Positions 51,025 to 59,210 of a stretch of 64,000 bases of DNA are shown here, one piece after another. The notes under the pieces are model-generated. The model searched no databases, had not been told where the DNA came from, and worked only from the letters and a program-made list of their open reading frames with translations. This DNA is from Oscillospiraceae bacterium (GTDB taxonomy: Bacteria; Bacillota; Clostridia; Oscillospirales; CAG-272): NCBI GenBank assembly GCA_015064735.1, contig SVRP01000004.1, positions 138,800 through 202,799 of the forward strand, read 5' to 3'. A program made the translations under genes and the position numbers. Position 1 is the first letter of the stretch, and each line of letters opens with the position of its first letter.

Positions 51025-52767
51025 ATGGAAACAATTAACGTTAAAATTAACGGCGTAGACTATGCCGTTCCGAAGGGTTCTACTGTTCTTGAAGCAGCAA
51101 GAGCCGCAAATATAGATATTCCCACCCTTTGCTATATGAAGGATATAAATGAAATAGGCGCATGCCGTCTCTGCCTTGTGGAGGTATCTGAGGGCGGAAG
51201 ACCTTTCCGTCTTGTAACTGCATGTGTGTATCCGGCAACAGATGGAATGGTAGTACTTACCAACACACCCAGAATAAATAAATCCAGAAAGACTAACCTT
51301 GAGCTTCTTCTTTCCAATCATGACCGTAAGTGCTTGTCTTGCGTACGCAGCACAACCTGTGAGCTTCAAAAGCTCTGCCTTGAATACGGTGTTGATGAGG
51401 ACAAGTTCAAGGGAATCAAGAACGAATATAAGATTGATGATTCTACTCCCATTATTCGTGATAACAACAAGTGTATACTTTGCCGCCGTTGTGTTGCTGC
51501 ATGTAAGAATATGCAGGAAATAGGCGTTATCGGCGCAAACGACCGTGGATTTGATACTCATATCGGATCTATCTTTGAAAAGGCTCTTTCCGAAACCAGC
51601 TGTATAAACTGCGGACAGTGTATCGTTGCATGTCCCGTTGGCGCTCTTTACGAGAGAGACGACACAGATAAGATTCTTGATGCAATTGCAGATCCCAATA
51701 AGCATGTGCTTATTTGTACTGCTCCTTCTGTCAGAGCTCAGATTGGCGAATGCTTTGGATACGAGCCCGGCACCGATTGCGAGGGTAAGATGGTTGCAGC
51801 ACTCAAGGCACTTGGCTTTGACGGCGTATTCGATATGAATCTCACCGCTGACCTTACCATTATGGAGGAGGCGACCGAATTCCTTGGCCGCGTAAAGAAC
51901 GGTGGAGCGCTTCCTATGATCACATCTTGCTCTCCCGGATGGATCAAGTACTGCGAGCACTACTATCCTGAATTCACTGAGAATCTTTCTACCTGTAAGT
52001 CTCCTCAGCAGATGTTCGGCGCACTTGCAAAGACATATTATGCTGAAAAGATGGGTTGGAAACCTGAAGATATCTTCTTTGTTTCTGCAATTCCTTGTAC
52101 AGCAAAGAAGTTTGAGGTAGGCAGACCCGGACAGTCTGCCGCAGGTGTTCCCGACGTTGACGTTGCAATTACCACCAGAGAAGTTGGCAGAATGATCTCT
52201 AAAGCAGGAATTGATTTCAGAGCTTTGGCAGATGCAGCATTCGATGAGCCCTTTGCAGTCGGAAGTAGCGCAGGCGCAATCTTTGGAGCAACCGGTGGTG
52301 TTATGGAGGCTGCTCTTCGTACCGCTGCTGAGGTAATAGAGGGCAAGCCTCTTACCGAGCTTGACTTTAATGACGTCAGAGGTGTTGAGGGCGTTAAGCT
52401 TGCATCTTATAAGCTTGGCGATATAACCCTTAACGTAGCAGTCGCTTCCGGTACGGCAAACGCCAAGAAGGTTCTTGACGCAGTTAAGTCGGGCGAGCTT
52501 GATGTTCAGTTTATCGAGATTATGGCATGTCCCGGCGGATGTGTAAACGGCGGCGGTCAGCCTATTCAGCCTGCAACTGTAAGAATGACGACTGATCTTA
52601 GAGCAGTAAGAGCAGCAGTTCTTTATAATGACGATAAGAATTGTGATCTCCGTAAGTCTCACGAGAACTCTGCTGTAAAGAAGCTTTATGACGAGTACTT
52701 TGGAGAACCCAACAGCCACAAGGCTCACGAGATCCTTCACACTCACTACGTAAAGCGCGGACTTTAA
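51025..52767 (+). CDS. hydA: [FeFe] hydrogenase catalytic subunit (HydA/HndD, NAD-linked)
   Basis: A 580-aa group A [FeFe] hydrogenase. N-terminal [2Fe-2S] domain (IPTLCYMKDINEIGACRLCL), His-ligated cluster (NHDRKCLSCVRSTTCELQKLC region), two [4Fe-4S] sites (CILCRRCVAACKNMQ, CINCGQCIVACPVGAL), then the H-cluster domain: ITSCSPGWIKYCEHYYPE, IPCTAKKFEVGRPGQ and EIMACPGGCVNGGGQP. The second Cys of the TSCCP motif, used in proton transfer in monomeric enzymes, is Ser, as I recall for other NAD(P)-linked forms. The final domain YFGEPNSHKAHEILHTHY is typical. GTG at 51019 or ATG at 51025 are both possible starts; ATG has better spacing. It produces H2 from NADH and ferredoxin. Confidence 0.96.
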   Translation: METINVKINGVDYAVPKGSTVLEAARAANIDIPTLCYMKDINEIGACRLCLVEVSEGGRPFRLVTACVYPATDGMVVLTNTPRINKSRKTNLELLLSNHDRKCLSCVRSTTCELQKLCLEYGVDEDKFKGIKNEYKIDDSTPIIRDNNKCILCRRCVAACKNMQEIGVIGANDRGFDTHIGSIFEKALSETSCINCGQCIVACPVGALYERDDTDKILDAIADPNKHVLICTAPSVRAQIGECFGYEPGTDCEGKMVAALKALGFDGVFDMNLTADLTIMEEATEFLGRVKNGGALPMITSCSPGWIKYCEHYYPEFTENLSTCKSPQQMFGALAKTYYAEKMGWKPEDIFFVSAIPCTAKKFEVGRPGQSAAGVPDVDVAITTREVGRMISKAGIDFRALADAAFDEPFAVGSSAGAIFGATGGVMEAALRTAAEVIEGKPLTELDFNDVRGVEGVKLASYKLGDITLNVAVASGTANAKKVLDAVKSGELDVQFIEIMACPGGCVNGGGQPIQPATVRMTTDLRAVRAAVLYNDDKNCDLRKSHENSAVKKLYDEYFGEPNSHKAHEILHTHYVKRGL

Positions 52768-52771
52768 TTTA

Positions 52772-52821
52772 AATAATTACCCCAAAACGTCAAAAAGTCG
52801 TTTTGGGGTAATTATTTTTAA
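52772..52821. terminator. Terminator of the hydrogenase operon
   Basis: A perfect 18-bp stem AATAATTACCCCAAAACG / CGTTTTGGGGTAATTATT around a nine-base loop, followed by TTTT. Confidence 0.9.
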
Positions 52822-52845
52822 AAATAGTATTTTCATTTGCTTTAA

Positions 52846-52858
52846 TTTGTGATATAAT
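52846..52858 (+). promoter_or_regulatory. Extended -10 promoter of the 770-aa protein gene
   Basis: TTTGTGATATAAT with a TGTG extension; no good -35 box at the right distance. The same 13-mer occurs at the dxs promoter (35059-35071). Confidence 0.5.
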
Positions 52859-52899
52859 TAATATGTTTATTTGTATTTTATGAAAAGGAGGATTTCCAA

Positions 52900-55212
52900 A
52901 TGAAAAAAACTATAGCTTTTACTTTATCAATTGTTATGTTGATTAGTTTTTTTGTTTTTTTTGGATATGCGGAATCCCCCGAGAAGGAATATGAAATTCT
53001 CGAAGGAGAAACAGTTACATTTGATGGAAACTATAACAAAGCAGAAAATAAAATAGAAATACACGGTAATATTAATTATGACGTTCTTGTTTCGCATAGA
53101 GATTGTAAAATAGAAGTGTATAAACTGCTTCCAAATCAAAGCATAGATGACATTGCTTTCGGTAGTGATGAAACACTTGTTGCAAGCATGGATATAGCGG
53201 TAAAATTTTCCTTTTCATTTGCAATTAAATCGTCTGCAGATAGATTTTACAAATATGTTGTCGTTTTGTGTACTCCAAACGGAAAACGAATCGAGGTATC
53301 GCAACCCAAGTATTTGACGGTTGTATCCGAATATAACTATGCCGACAACGGAAAGAAGTATTTTAAAGGTATATCTAACGATAAAAATAATACGTCTGTG
53401 TACAGTGATATCGGTGCAGGAACTGCTATAATTCCTGTATATTACGATAGACTTTTAAATAACATGTCAAATGGATATTTGTTCCCGCATGAGGATGACT
53501 ACTGTTATTTTGATAGGGAATATATAGATGAGCTTAATGCAACCGTGCGTTCATATTCTGCGAGCGGTGCAAGGGTATATTTACAGCTTTTGTTACTCTC
53601 CAAGGACTCATCAAAGGGAGGTAGCAAAGGGGAAGAAACAAAGTATTTTATGCCGGACATTTATTCATCGGAAACAGTTTCTCTTATATGCACATATGTC
53701 AGTTATCTTACAACAAATTTTGACAAATATACAGAAGGAAAAATCAGCGGATTTATTGTTGGAGAAAATATAGATATAAAAAATTGTAATTATACGGAAG
53801 AAACGGATTTAAATGAATATGCACGAAAATATGCGTACTATTTAACGGTTGTTTCTAATACTGCAATTGATTTAAACCCGATTTTGGATATTGTAGTTCC
53901 GATAAGTGCAAACAACTCCTTTTCTGAAGGGGGGCAGTTATCTCAAGGGGATTTTTCATCGGCGGAGCTTATTGAGGCGGTATCCAAAGAACTTAGCGAG
54001 ACTTGCTCTAAACCGGTAAAATTCAGTCTTCTTGTGGATACTTATAAGACAGCGTTGGGTGAAAGCATGGATGAAAGCGGAAATAGAATATTTGCCCCCA
54101 TACAAAATGAAGGTGCAGAGCTTATCGGGGTTGATAATATTGACCTTGTTATAAAGTTTACCGAAGCGCTTACAAATACAAAAAAATACGTTTCTGCTCC
54201 AAATAACATAATACTAAAATGGAGCATTCCGGACACGGTAGGCGGTAATTTGCTGTCCTCTACTTATCCGTATATGTATTACTCATTGATCATGAAAAAT
54301 AAGGTGTCAGCTTTTGTAGTTTCTTTTGATAATGCGCAAGTCCAAAGCTTTGATGCTATTGAAAAGTTGATGCGTAATATTGATACATCCGAAGGATTAA
54401 CGGAAAGCAGAAAACTTTTGCCGATGTTAGGGATTAAAAGTTGGGATAAAATTATCAAAGGCTTTGGCGAATATAATGAAAATAATCTTGTTGCAAAAAA
54501 GCGGTATTCCTCTGAAAATTTTAATCCAAATGAAAAAGCTTTTACCGGTTCATTTTCCTATATTAGTTTTGTTCACGAAAGTATCAAAAATTTTTATGAC
54601 GGATCATTTTCAAAGGGAATAAAATCCGCTTACGGAATAGACGGTCGCAGAGTGCTGAACCAAAGGGTTGCTCAAACGGATAGAGATTTACATACGGATT
54701 TGTTTTGCCTTTTTGAATATGAAGAAAATTATGCATATACACCGGTACTGAAAATCAATGTTGGGATTTCAGATTCCGCAGAGATTATCGGAGCCTTATA
54801 TGAGGTAAAAGCAGTTATCGGAAACGGTTCTGCAAGTGTTGAACGTACTTGCATAGTAAAATCAGGTACCATTCACGAAGTTTGGCTTGATATGAGTGGT
54901 TTTAACAAATCAAATAAGGCAGAATATATAAGGATAAGTACCAGAAGCATAACAGGCACTTCGAGCGAGTACTCGCTGTTGGTTTATGATGTTTGCGGAT
55001 ACAGTGCTGTAAACAGCAGTGAGGAACTACAGACACTTATAAGCGAGGAGCGAGCGCGAATAAGAGAGCAGTATGATACAGAGGTCGAAGAAGGAAAAAA
55101 CACCTCTCTGTATAAAATTGTGTTTATCATATTGATAATTGCTATTCTTGCGATAGGAATATTATTTGTCTTTTTGAGAAGAGACGATGATGAGAATTTT
55201 AAACCGGACTAA
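52900..55212 (+). CDS. Secreted, C-terminally membrane-anchored protein of unknown function (possible DUF5722-like)
   Basis: A 770-aa protein with signal peptide (MKKTIAFTLSIVMLISFFVF) and a C-terminal transmembrane anchor (IVFIILIIAILAIGILFVFL) followed by an acidic-basic tail. The interior has a beta-sandwich-like start (residues 30-140), a region suggestive of a TIM-barrel glycosidase-like fold (GTAIIPVYYDRLLNNMSNG, ARVYLQLLLLSKDS, KISGFIVGENIDIKN, LDIVVPISANN) and a jelly-roll-like segment near the C-terminus. The barrel part resembles DUF5722 proteins from memory, with low certainty. GENID could be a catalytic-site remnant. It is followed 6 bp later by the dnaE leader, so it may be cotranscribed with dnaE. 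I do not recognise a specific function. Confidence 0.55.
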   Translation: MKKTIAFTLSIVMLISFFVFFGYAESPEKEYEILEGETVTFDGNYNKAENKIEIHGNINYDVLVSHRDCKIEVYKLLPNQSIDDIAFGSDETLVASMDIAVKFSFSFAIKSSADRFYKYVVVLCTPNGKRIEVSQPKYLTVVSEYNYADNGKKYFKGISNDKNNTSVYSDIGAGTAIIPVYYDRLLNNMSNGYLFPHEDDYCYFDREYIDELNATVRSYSASGARVYLQLLLLSKDSSKGGSKGEETKYFMPDIYSSETVSLICTYVSYLTTNFDKYTEGKISGFIVGENIDIKNCNYTEETDLNEYARKYAYYLTVVSNTAIDLNPILDIVVPISANNSFSEGGQLSQGDFSSAELIEAVSKELSETCSKPVKFSLLVDTYKTALGESMDESGNRIFAPIQNEGAELIGVDNIDLVIKFTEALTNTKKYVSAPNNIILKWSIPDTVGGNLLSSTYPYMYYSLIMKNKVSAFVVSFDNAQVQSFDAIEKLMRNIDTSEGLTESRKLLPMLGIKSWDKIIKGFGEYNENNLVAKKRYSSENFNPNEKAFTGSFSYISFVHESIKNFYDGSFSKGIKSAYGIDGRRVLNQRVAQTDRDLHTDLFCLFEYEENYAYTPVLKINVGISDSAEIIGALYEVKAVIGNGSASVERTCIVKSGTIHEVWLDMSGFNKSNKAEYIRISTRSITGTSSEYSLLVYDVCGYSAVNSSEELQTLISEERARIREQYDTEVEEGKNTSLYKIVFIILIIAILAIGILFVFLRRDDDENFKPD

Positions 55213-55230
55213 TAAGTTATGGAGGGAAGC

Positions 55231-58200
55231 GTGGCAGAATTTGTTCATTTGCATTTGCATAGTGAGTACAGTTTACTTGACGGTGCATGCAAGATTTCTG
55301 AAATACCGCAAAGAGCTATAGAATGCGGTCATACCGCTGTTGCGCTTACCGACCACGGTGCAATGTATGGAGCTGTTGATTTTTACCGTGCATGCAAGAG
55401 TGCGGGAATAAAGCCTATCATTGGATGCGAGGTATACGTTTCTGTTGGCTCTCGTTTTGATAAATCCTCAGGCAATGGCGAGGGAAAGTATAATCATCTT
55501 GTTTTGCTATGCAAAAGCGATATTGGTTATAAAAATCTTATTGCTATGGTTTCTAAAGGATATACCGAGGGGTTCTATTCAAAGCCAAGAGTAGACATGG
55601 AGCTTTTGAAGCAATATTCTGAGGGATTAGTATGTCTTTCCGGGTGTCTTGCCGGAAGAATTCCGTCTCTTATCCTCAGGGGAGATTATCAAAGTGCTGT
55701 TGACTATGCCAAAGAGCTTACGGGTATATTTGGCAAGGAAGACTTCTACATTGAAATACAGAATCACGGGCTTACCGAGCAACAGCAGGTATTACCAGAA
55801 TTATGCCGTCTTGCAAATGAGTGCGGTTTGAAGCTTGTAGCAACAAATGACTGCCACTATTTAAGACGCGAAAACGCGCAGACACAGGCAATATTAATGT
55901 GCGTCCAGACAAACTCTCAAATATCCGACGGTAGACCGATTGGCTTTGAAACCGACGAGTTTTATTACAAGACAGATGCAGAAATGAAGGCACTGTTTAA
56001 AAAATATGAAGGTGCTATAGAGAATACTCTTGAAATTGCGGATAAATGTAATTTTGAATTCGTATTTGATCAGCCTAGATTGCCAACATATTCAACACCA
56101 AACGGTGCAAGTGCGGATAAATATCTCCGTGAAATTACCTTGCTTGGCTTTGAGCGGAGAAAAAAAGAGGGAACACTCGTTGTTCCCGACGGAAGAGAAA
56201 CGGAATATCTTGAAAGAATAGAATATGAGCTTTCTGTAATTTCTCAAATGGGATATTCTGATTATTTTTTGATAGTTCAGGATTATGTGGGATATGCAAA
56301 GTCAAAGGGAATACCCGTAGGACCCGGAAGAGGCTCGGGGGCGGGAAGCCTTGTGGCTTTTTTGATAGGAATAACCGATGTCGATTCTATAAAATTTGGT
56401 CTGCTTTTTGAGAGATTTCTCAACCCCGAACGCGTCAGCATGCCCGATATCGACATAGATTTTTGTTATAACCGCAGAGATGAGGTTATAGCCTATATGT
56501 ACGAGAAGTACGGAACAGATAGAGTATCTCAGATAATTGCTTTTGGAACGCTTGCCGCGAGAGCTGCCATAAGAGATGTAGGAAGAGCACTTGGTATGTC
56601 TTATTCAGAGGTAGATGCTGTTGCGAGAGCTGTTCCTCAGGAGCATGGAGTTACACTCAAGGACGCATTGAAGCGAAAGGCACTGAAGGATCAGTACGAT
56701 GCTTCGGAAAGCGTACGCAGGCTTGTAGATACGGCTATCCAAATAGAGGGAATGCCGAGAAATATTACCGTTCACGCGGCAGGACTTGTCGTTACTGATC
56801 GGCCGATATCTCAATATGTTCCTCTTGCTGTAAGTAATGACGCAATAGTTACGCAATTCGATATGGATACCATAGCCGAGCTTGGGCTGCTGAAATTTGA
56901 CTTTCTTGGACTTAGATATTTAACCATAATTGATGATGCTTGCGCTACAATTCGAGAAAAACATCCCGATTTTGATATAAGAAATATTCCTCTCGACGAT
57001 AAAGAAACATATAAAATGATATCCAAGGGAGGAACTCTTGGTTTGTTTCAGCTTGAGTCAGCAGGAATGCGTCAGATGCTTACAGAGTTAAAGCCCGATT
57101 GCTTTGATGATATTATAGCGGCTATTGCGCTTTACCGTCCGGGACCTATGGATTCTATACCGCAGTATATTGAAGCAAGACATAATTCAAATAAAATAAA
57201 ATATGCTCACCCTATGCTTGAACCGATACTGCGTACGACCTATGGATGTACGGTATATCAAGAGCAGGTAATGAGCGTGTTCAGAGTTATTGCAGGATAC
57301 ACATACGGACATGCCGATATCGTAAGACGCGCAATGTCAAAGAAGAAAGCCGATGTCTTAATGGCTGAAAGAGAGAGCTTTTTGGACGGAGCAGCTAAAA
57401 ACGGTATATCATCGGACATCGCAGAAGATTTGTTTGACGATATGGCTGATTTTGCCAATTATGCTTTTAACAAGAGCCACGCGGCGGCATACGCGATAAT
57501 ATCTTACCGCACAGCATATCTTAAGAAGCATTACCCCTGTGAATATATGGCATCGCTTATGACCTCTGTTTTGGGAAATCTGTCCAAGCTTGCTGAATAT
57601 ATTTCTGAATGTACAAAGTACGGTATTAGGGTTCTACCGCCCGACGTAAACGAGAGTCATTTGAATTTTCATCCTAAGGATGGAAATATTGTTTTTGGAC
57701 TTCTTGCGCTCAAAGGTGTCGGTCGGCAGTTTGTAGAAGCGCTTATAAGTGAGCGAAACCGCGGCGAATTTAAGGACCTTGAGGATTTTGTTCGTCGAAT
57801 GGCAGAGTACGATCTTAATAAGCGCATGGTAGAATCTCTTATAAAATCCGGAGCGTTTGATCGCCTTGGCGTTTACCGTTCACAGCTTCTGTCATCTTAC
57901 GAGACCTTGATTGACAAGACACTTCAAAAGGATAGAAACAATATAGAGGGTCAGCTTGATATGTTTTCAAATGTGGATATGAATGTTCCCAGATTTGAAT
58001 ATCCTAATCTAAGAGATTTTTCACTACGTGAAAAGCTTATGCTTGAAAAAGAATGCTCAGGCATGTATTTTTCCGGGCATCCCATAGACGGTTACAGCGA
58101 GAATATGGAATTTCTCAATACAAAGGGGATCTTTGATATAATCAACAATCCGAATATCTGCGATAAAGAGCCTGTTTCGGTTTGTGGTATCGTTTCTTCT

Positions 58201-58734
58201 TTGACTCCTAAGGTAACAAAGAAAAATGACAGAATGATGTTTTTCAAAATTGAAGACAGATATGGCGAAATCGAATGCATAGCATTTCCGACCCAGTACC
58301 AAAAATATTCTCAATATATCAGATTAGAAGCTCCCGTATATATTAAAGGAGTGATTTCCTTGCGTGATGAGGAGGACGATAGCGCTAAAATTATCGTAAA
58401 CGAGATAACTGAATTGGTTGAAAATTCAAAATTCAATGCAACCGTAACGTCAAACGTAACAGGCGCAGAGACAATTCGTGCTGCTGTTAAAAAGAAAGAA
58501 ACAGTTAATGTACAGAATTGTAAGAAGGTTTATCTCCGTGTGCCTAATATGAACGGAGAAGAATATGGTAAATCAAGAAATCTTGTTGATATATTTGACG
58601 GAAACGTACAAGTAGTATTTTTTGACAGCATGACATCAGAGTACAAAATCTACGGAGCGGGTATTGCGCTATCAGATTTTGTTGTCAAGGAGTTAAAAAA
58701 AATACTTGGAGACGATAATGTAGTCCTCAGATAA
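55231..58734 (+). CDS. dnaE: DNA polymerase III subunit alpha
   Basis: An 1167-aa DnaE-type replicative polymerase. PHP domain (FVHLHLHSEYSLLDGACKIS, LTDHGAMYGAVDFY), polymerase core with GPGRGSGAGSLVAFLIGITD and the catalytic aspartates in SMPDIDIDFCYNRRDEVI, tandem HhH (around 800) and a C-terminal OB fold (VCGIVSSLTPKVTKKNDRMM). The GTG start at 55231 is preceded by GGAGGG four bases away; an ATG four codons upstream coincides with that site. The product matches the DnaE1/DnaE class, not PolC (no internal exonuclease). Confidence 0.95.
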   Translation: MAEFVHLHLHSEYSLLDGACKISEIPQRAIECGHTAVALTDHGAMYGAVDFYRACKSAGIKPIIGCEVYVSVGSRFDKSSGNGEGKYNHLVLLCKSDIGYKNLIAMVSKGYTEGFYSKPRVDMELLKQYSEGLVCLSGCLAGRIPSLILRGDYQSAVDYAKELTGIFGKEDFYIEIQNHGLTEQQQVLPELCRLANECGLKLVATNDCHYLRRENAQTQAILMCVQTNSQISDGRPIGFETDEFYYKTDAEMKALFKKYEGAIENTLEIADKCNFEFVFDQPRLPTYSTPNGASADKYLREITLLGFERRKKEGTLVVPDGRETEYLERIEYELSVISQMGYSDYFLIVQDYVGYAKSKGIPVGPGRGSGAGSLVAFLIGITDVDSIKFGLLFERFLNPERVSMPDIDIDFCYNRRDEVIAYMYEKYGTDRVSQIIAFGTLAARAAIRDVGRALGMSYSEVDAVARAVPQEHGVTLKDALKRKALKDQYDASESVRRLVDTAIQIEGMPRNITVHAAGLVVTDRPISQYVPLAVSNDAIVTQFDMDTIAELGLLKFDFLGLRYLTIIDDACATIREKHPDFDIRNIPLDDKETYKMISKGGTLGLFQLESAGMRQMLTELKPDCFDDIIAAIALYRPGPMDSIPQYIEARHNSNKIKYAHPMLEPILRTTYGCTVYQEQVMSVFRVIAGYTYGHADIVRRAMSKKKADVLMAERESFLDGAAKNGISSDIAEDLFDDMADFANYAFNKSHAAAYAIISYRTAYLKKHYPCEYMASLMTSVLGNLSKLAEYISECTKYGIRVLPPDVNESHLNFHPKDGNIVFGLLALKGVGRQFVEALISERNRGEFKDLEDFVRRMAEYDLNKRMVESLIKSGAFDRLGVYRSQLLSSYETLIDKTLQKDRNNIEGQLDMFSNVDMNVPRFEYPNLRDFSLREKLMLEKECSGMYFSGHPIDGYSENMEFLNTKGIFDIINNPNICDKEPVSVCGIVSSLTPKVTKKNDRMMFFKIEDRYGEIECIAFPTQYQKYSQYIRLEAPVYIKGVISLRDEEDDSAKIIVNEITELVENSKFNATVTSNVTGAETIRAAVKKKETVNVQNCKKVYLRVPNMNGEEYGKSRNLVDIFDGNVQVVFFDSMTSEYKIYGAGIALSDFVVKELKKILGDDNVVLR

Positions 58735-58738
58735 CACA

Positions 58739-59116
58739 TTAATCTGAATAAGCTTCTATTACGGAATAAAGTTCCTTTTTTGAAAATACTTCAAATCCCT
58801 CTCGAAGCAGAGCTTGGTCTTTGCTCGGGAGGGTTTTTATATGCGTATCTATGACCTGTATAAGCGCCCCGTCGTCCGAGTTGAATATTCCTATAATTCC
58901 GTTATATTCTTTGATGATCCATTTTTTATCTGAAGGCTCTATGCTGTTTACATCATTATTCGTATCATATACATAAATCGTTTCTGCTGATGCGGTATAT
59001 GATAAATTTTGCTCCTGATGCAGTCTTGCGGTAAGTTGGTAAACAGATACTGAAAGGCAGATAAATAACAAAAATGCAATGGCTGTAATTATGAGATAAT
59101 TTCTTTTTATATTCAT
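58739..59116 (-). CDS. BofC C-terminal-domain-like membrane protein
   Basis: A 125-aa protein with one membrane segment (YLIITAIAFLLFICLSVSVY) and an outside domain matching the BofC C-terminal domain: KKWIIKEYNGIIGIFNSDDG, VIDTHIKTLPSKDQALLREG and the ending KKELYSVIEAYSD. In Bacillus BofC inhibits SpoIVB signalling in sporulation; in Clostridia these short homologues have no assigned target. The ATG follows CGGAGA; the frame extends upstream without a good site. It is convergent with dnaE (4 bp apart) and divergent from the PBP gene. Confidence 0.75.
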   Translation of the reverse strand: MNIKRNYLIITAIAFLLFICLSVSVYQLTARLHQEQNLSYTASAETIYVYDTNNDVNSIEPSDKKWIIKEYNGIIGIFNSDDGALIQVIDTHIKTLPSKDQALLREGFEVFSKKELYSVIEAYSD

Positions 59117-59210
59117 AGCAAATCTCCGTTTTTTTATTATTGTCAGCATTAATATGACTAATTATTCCAATAAAACGTAATAATAGTACAAGAAAGGCGG
59201 GGAACTGTAT

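Noticed and set aside
50233-52746. An 837-codon open frame on the minus strand opposite the NuoF and HydA genes
   Set aside because: It is a shadow of the strongly biased codons of the hydrogenase genes. Its translation has no recognisable domain and is Ser/Cys/Leu-rich as expected for antisense frames, and both plus-strand genes are beyond doubt.
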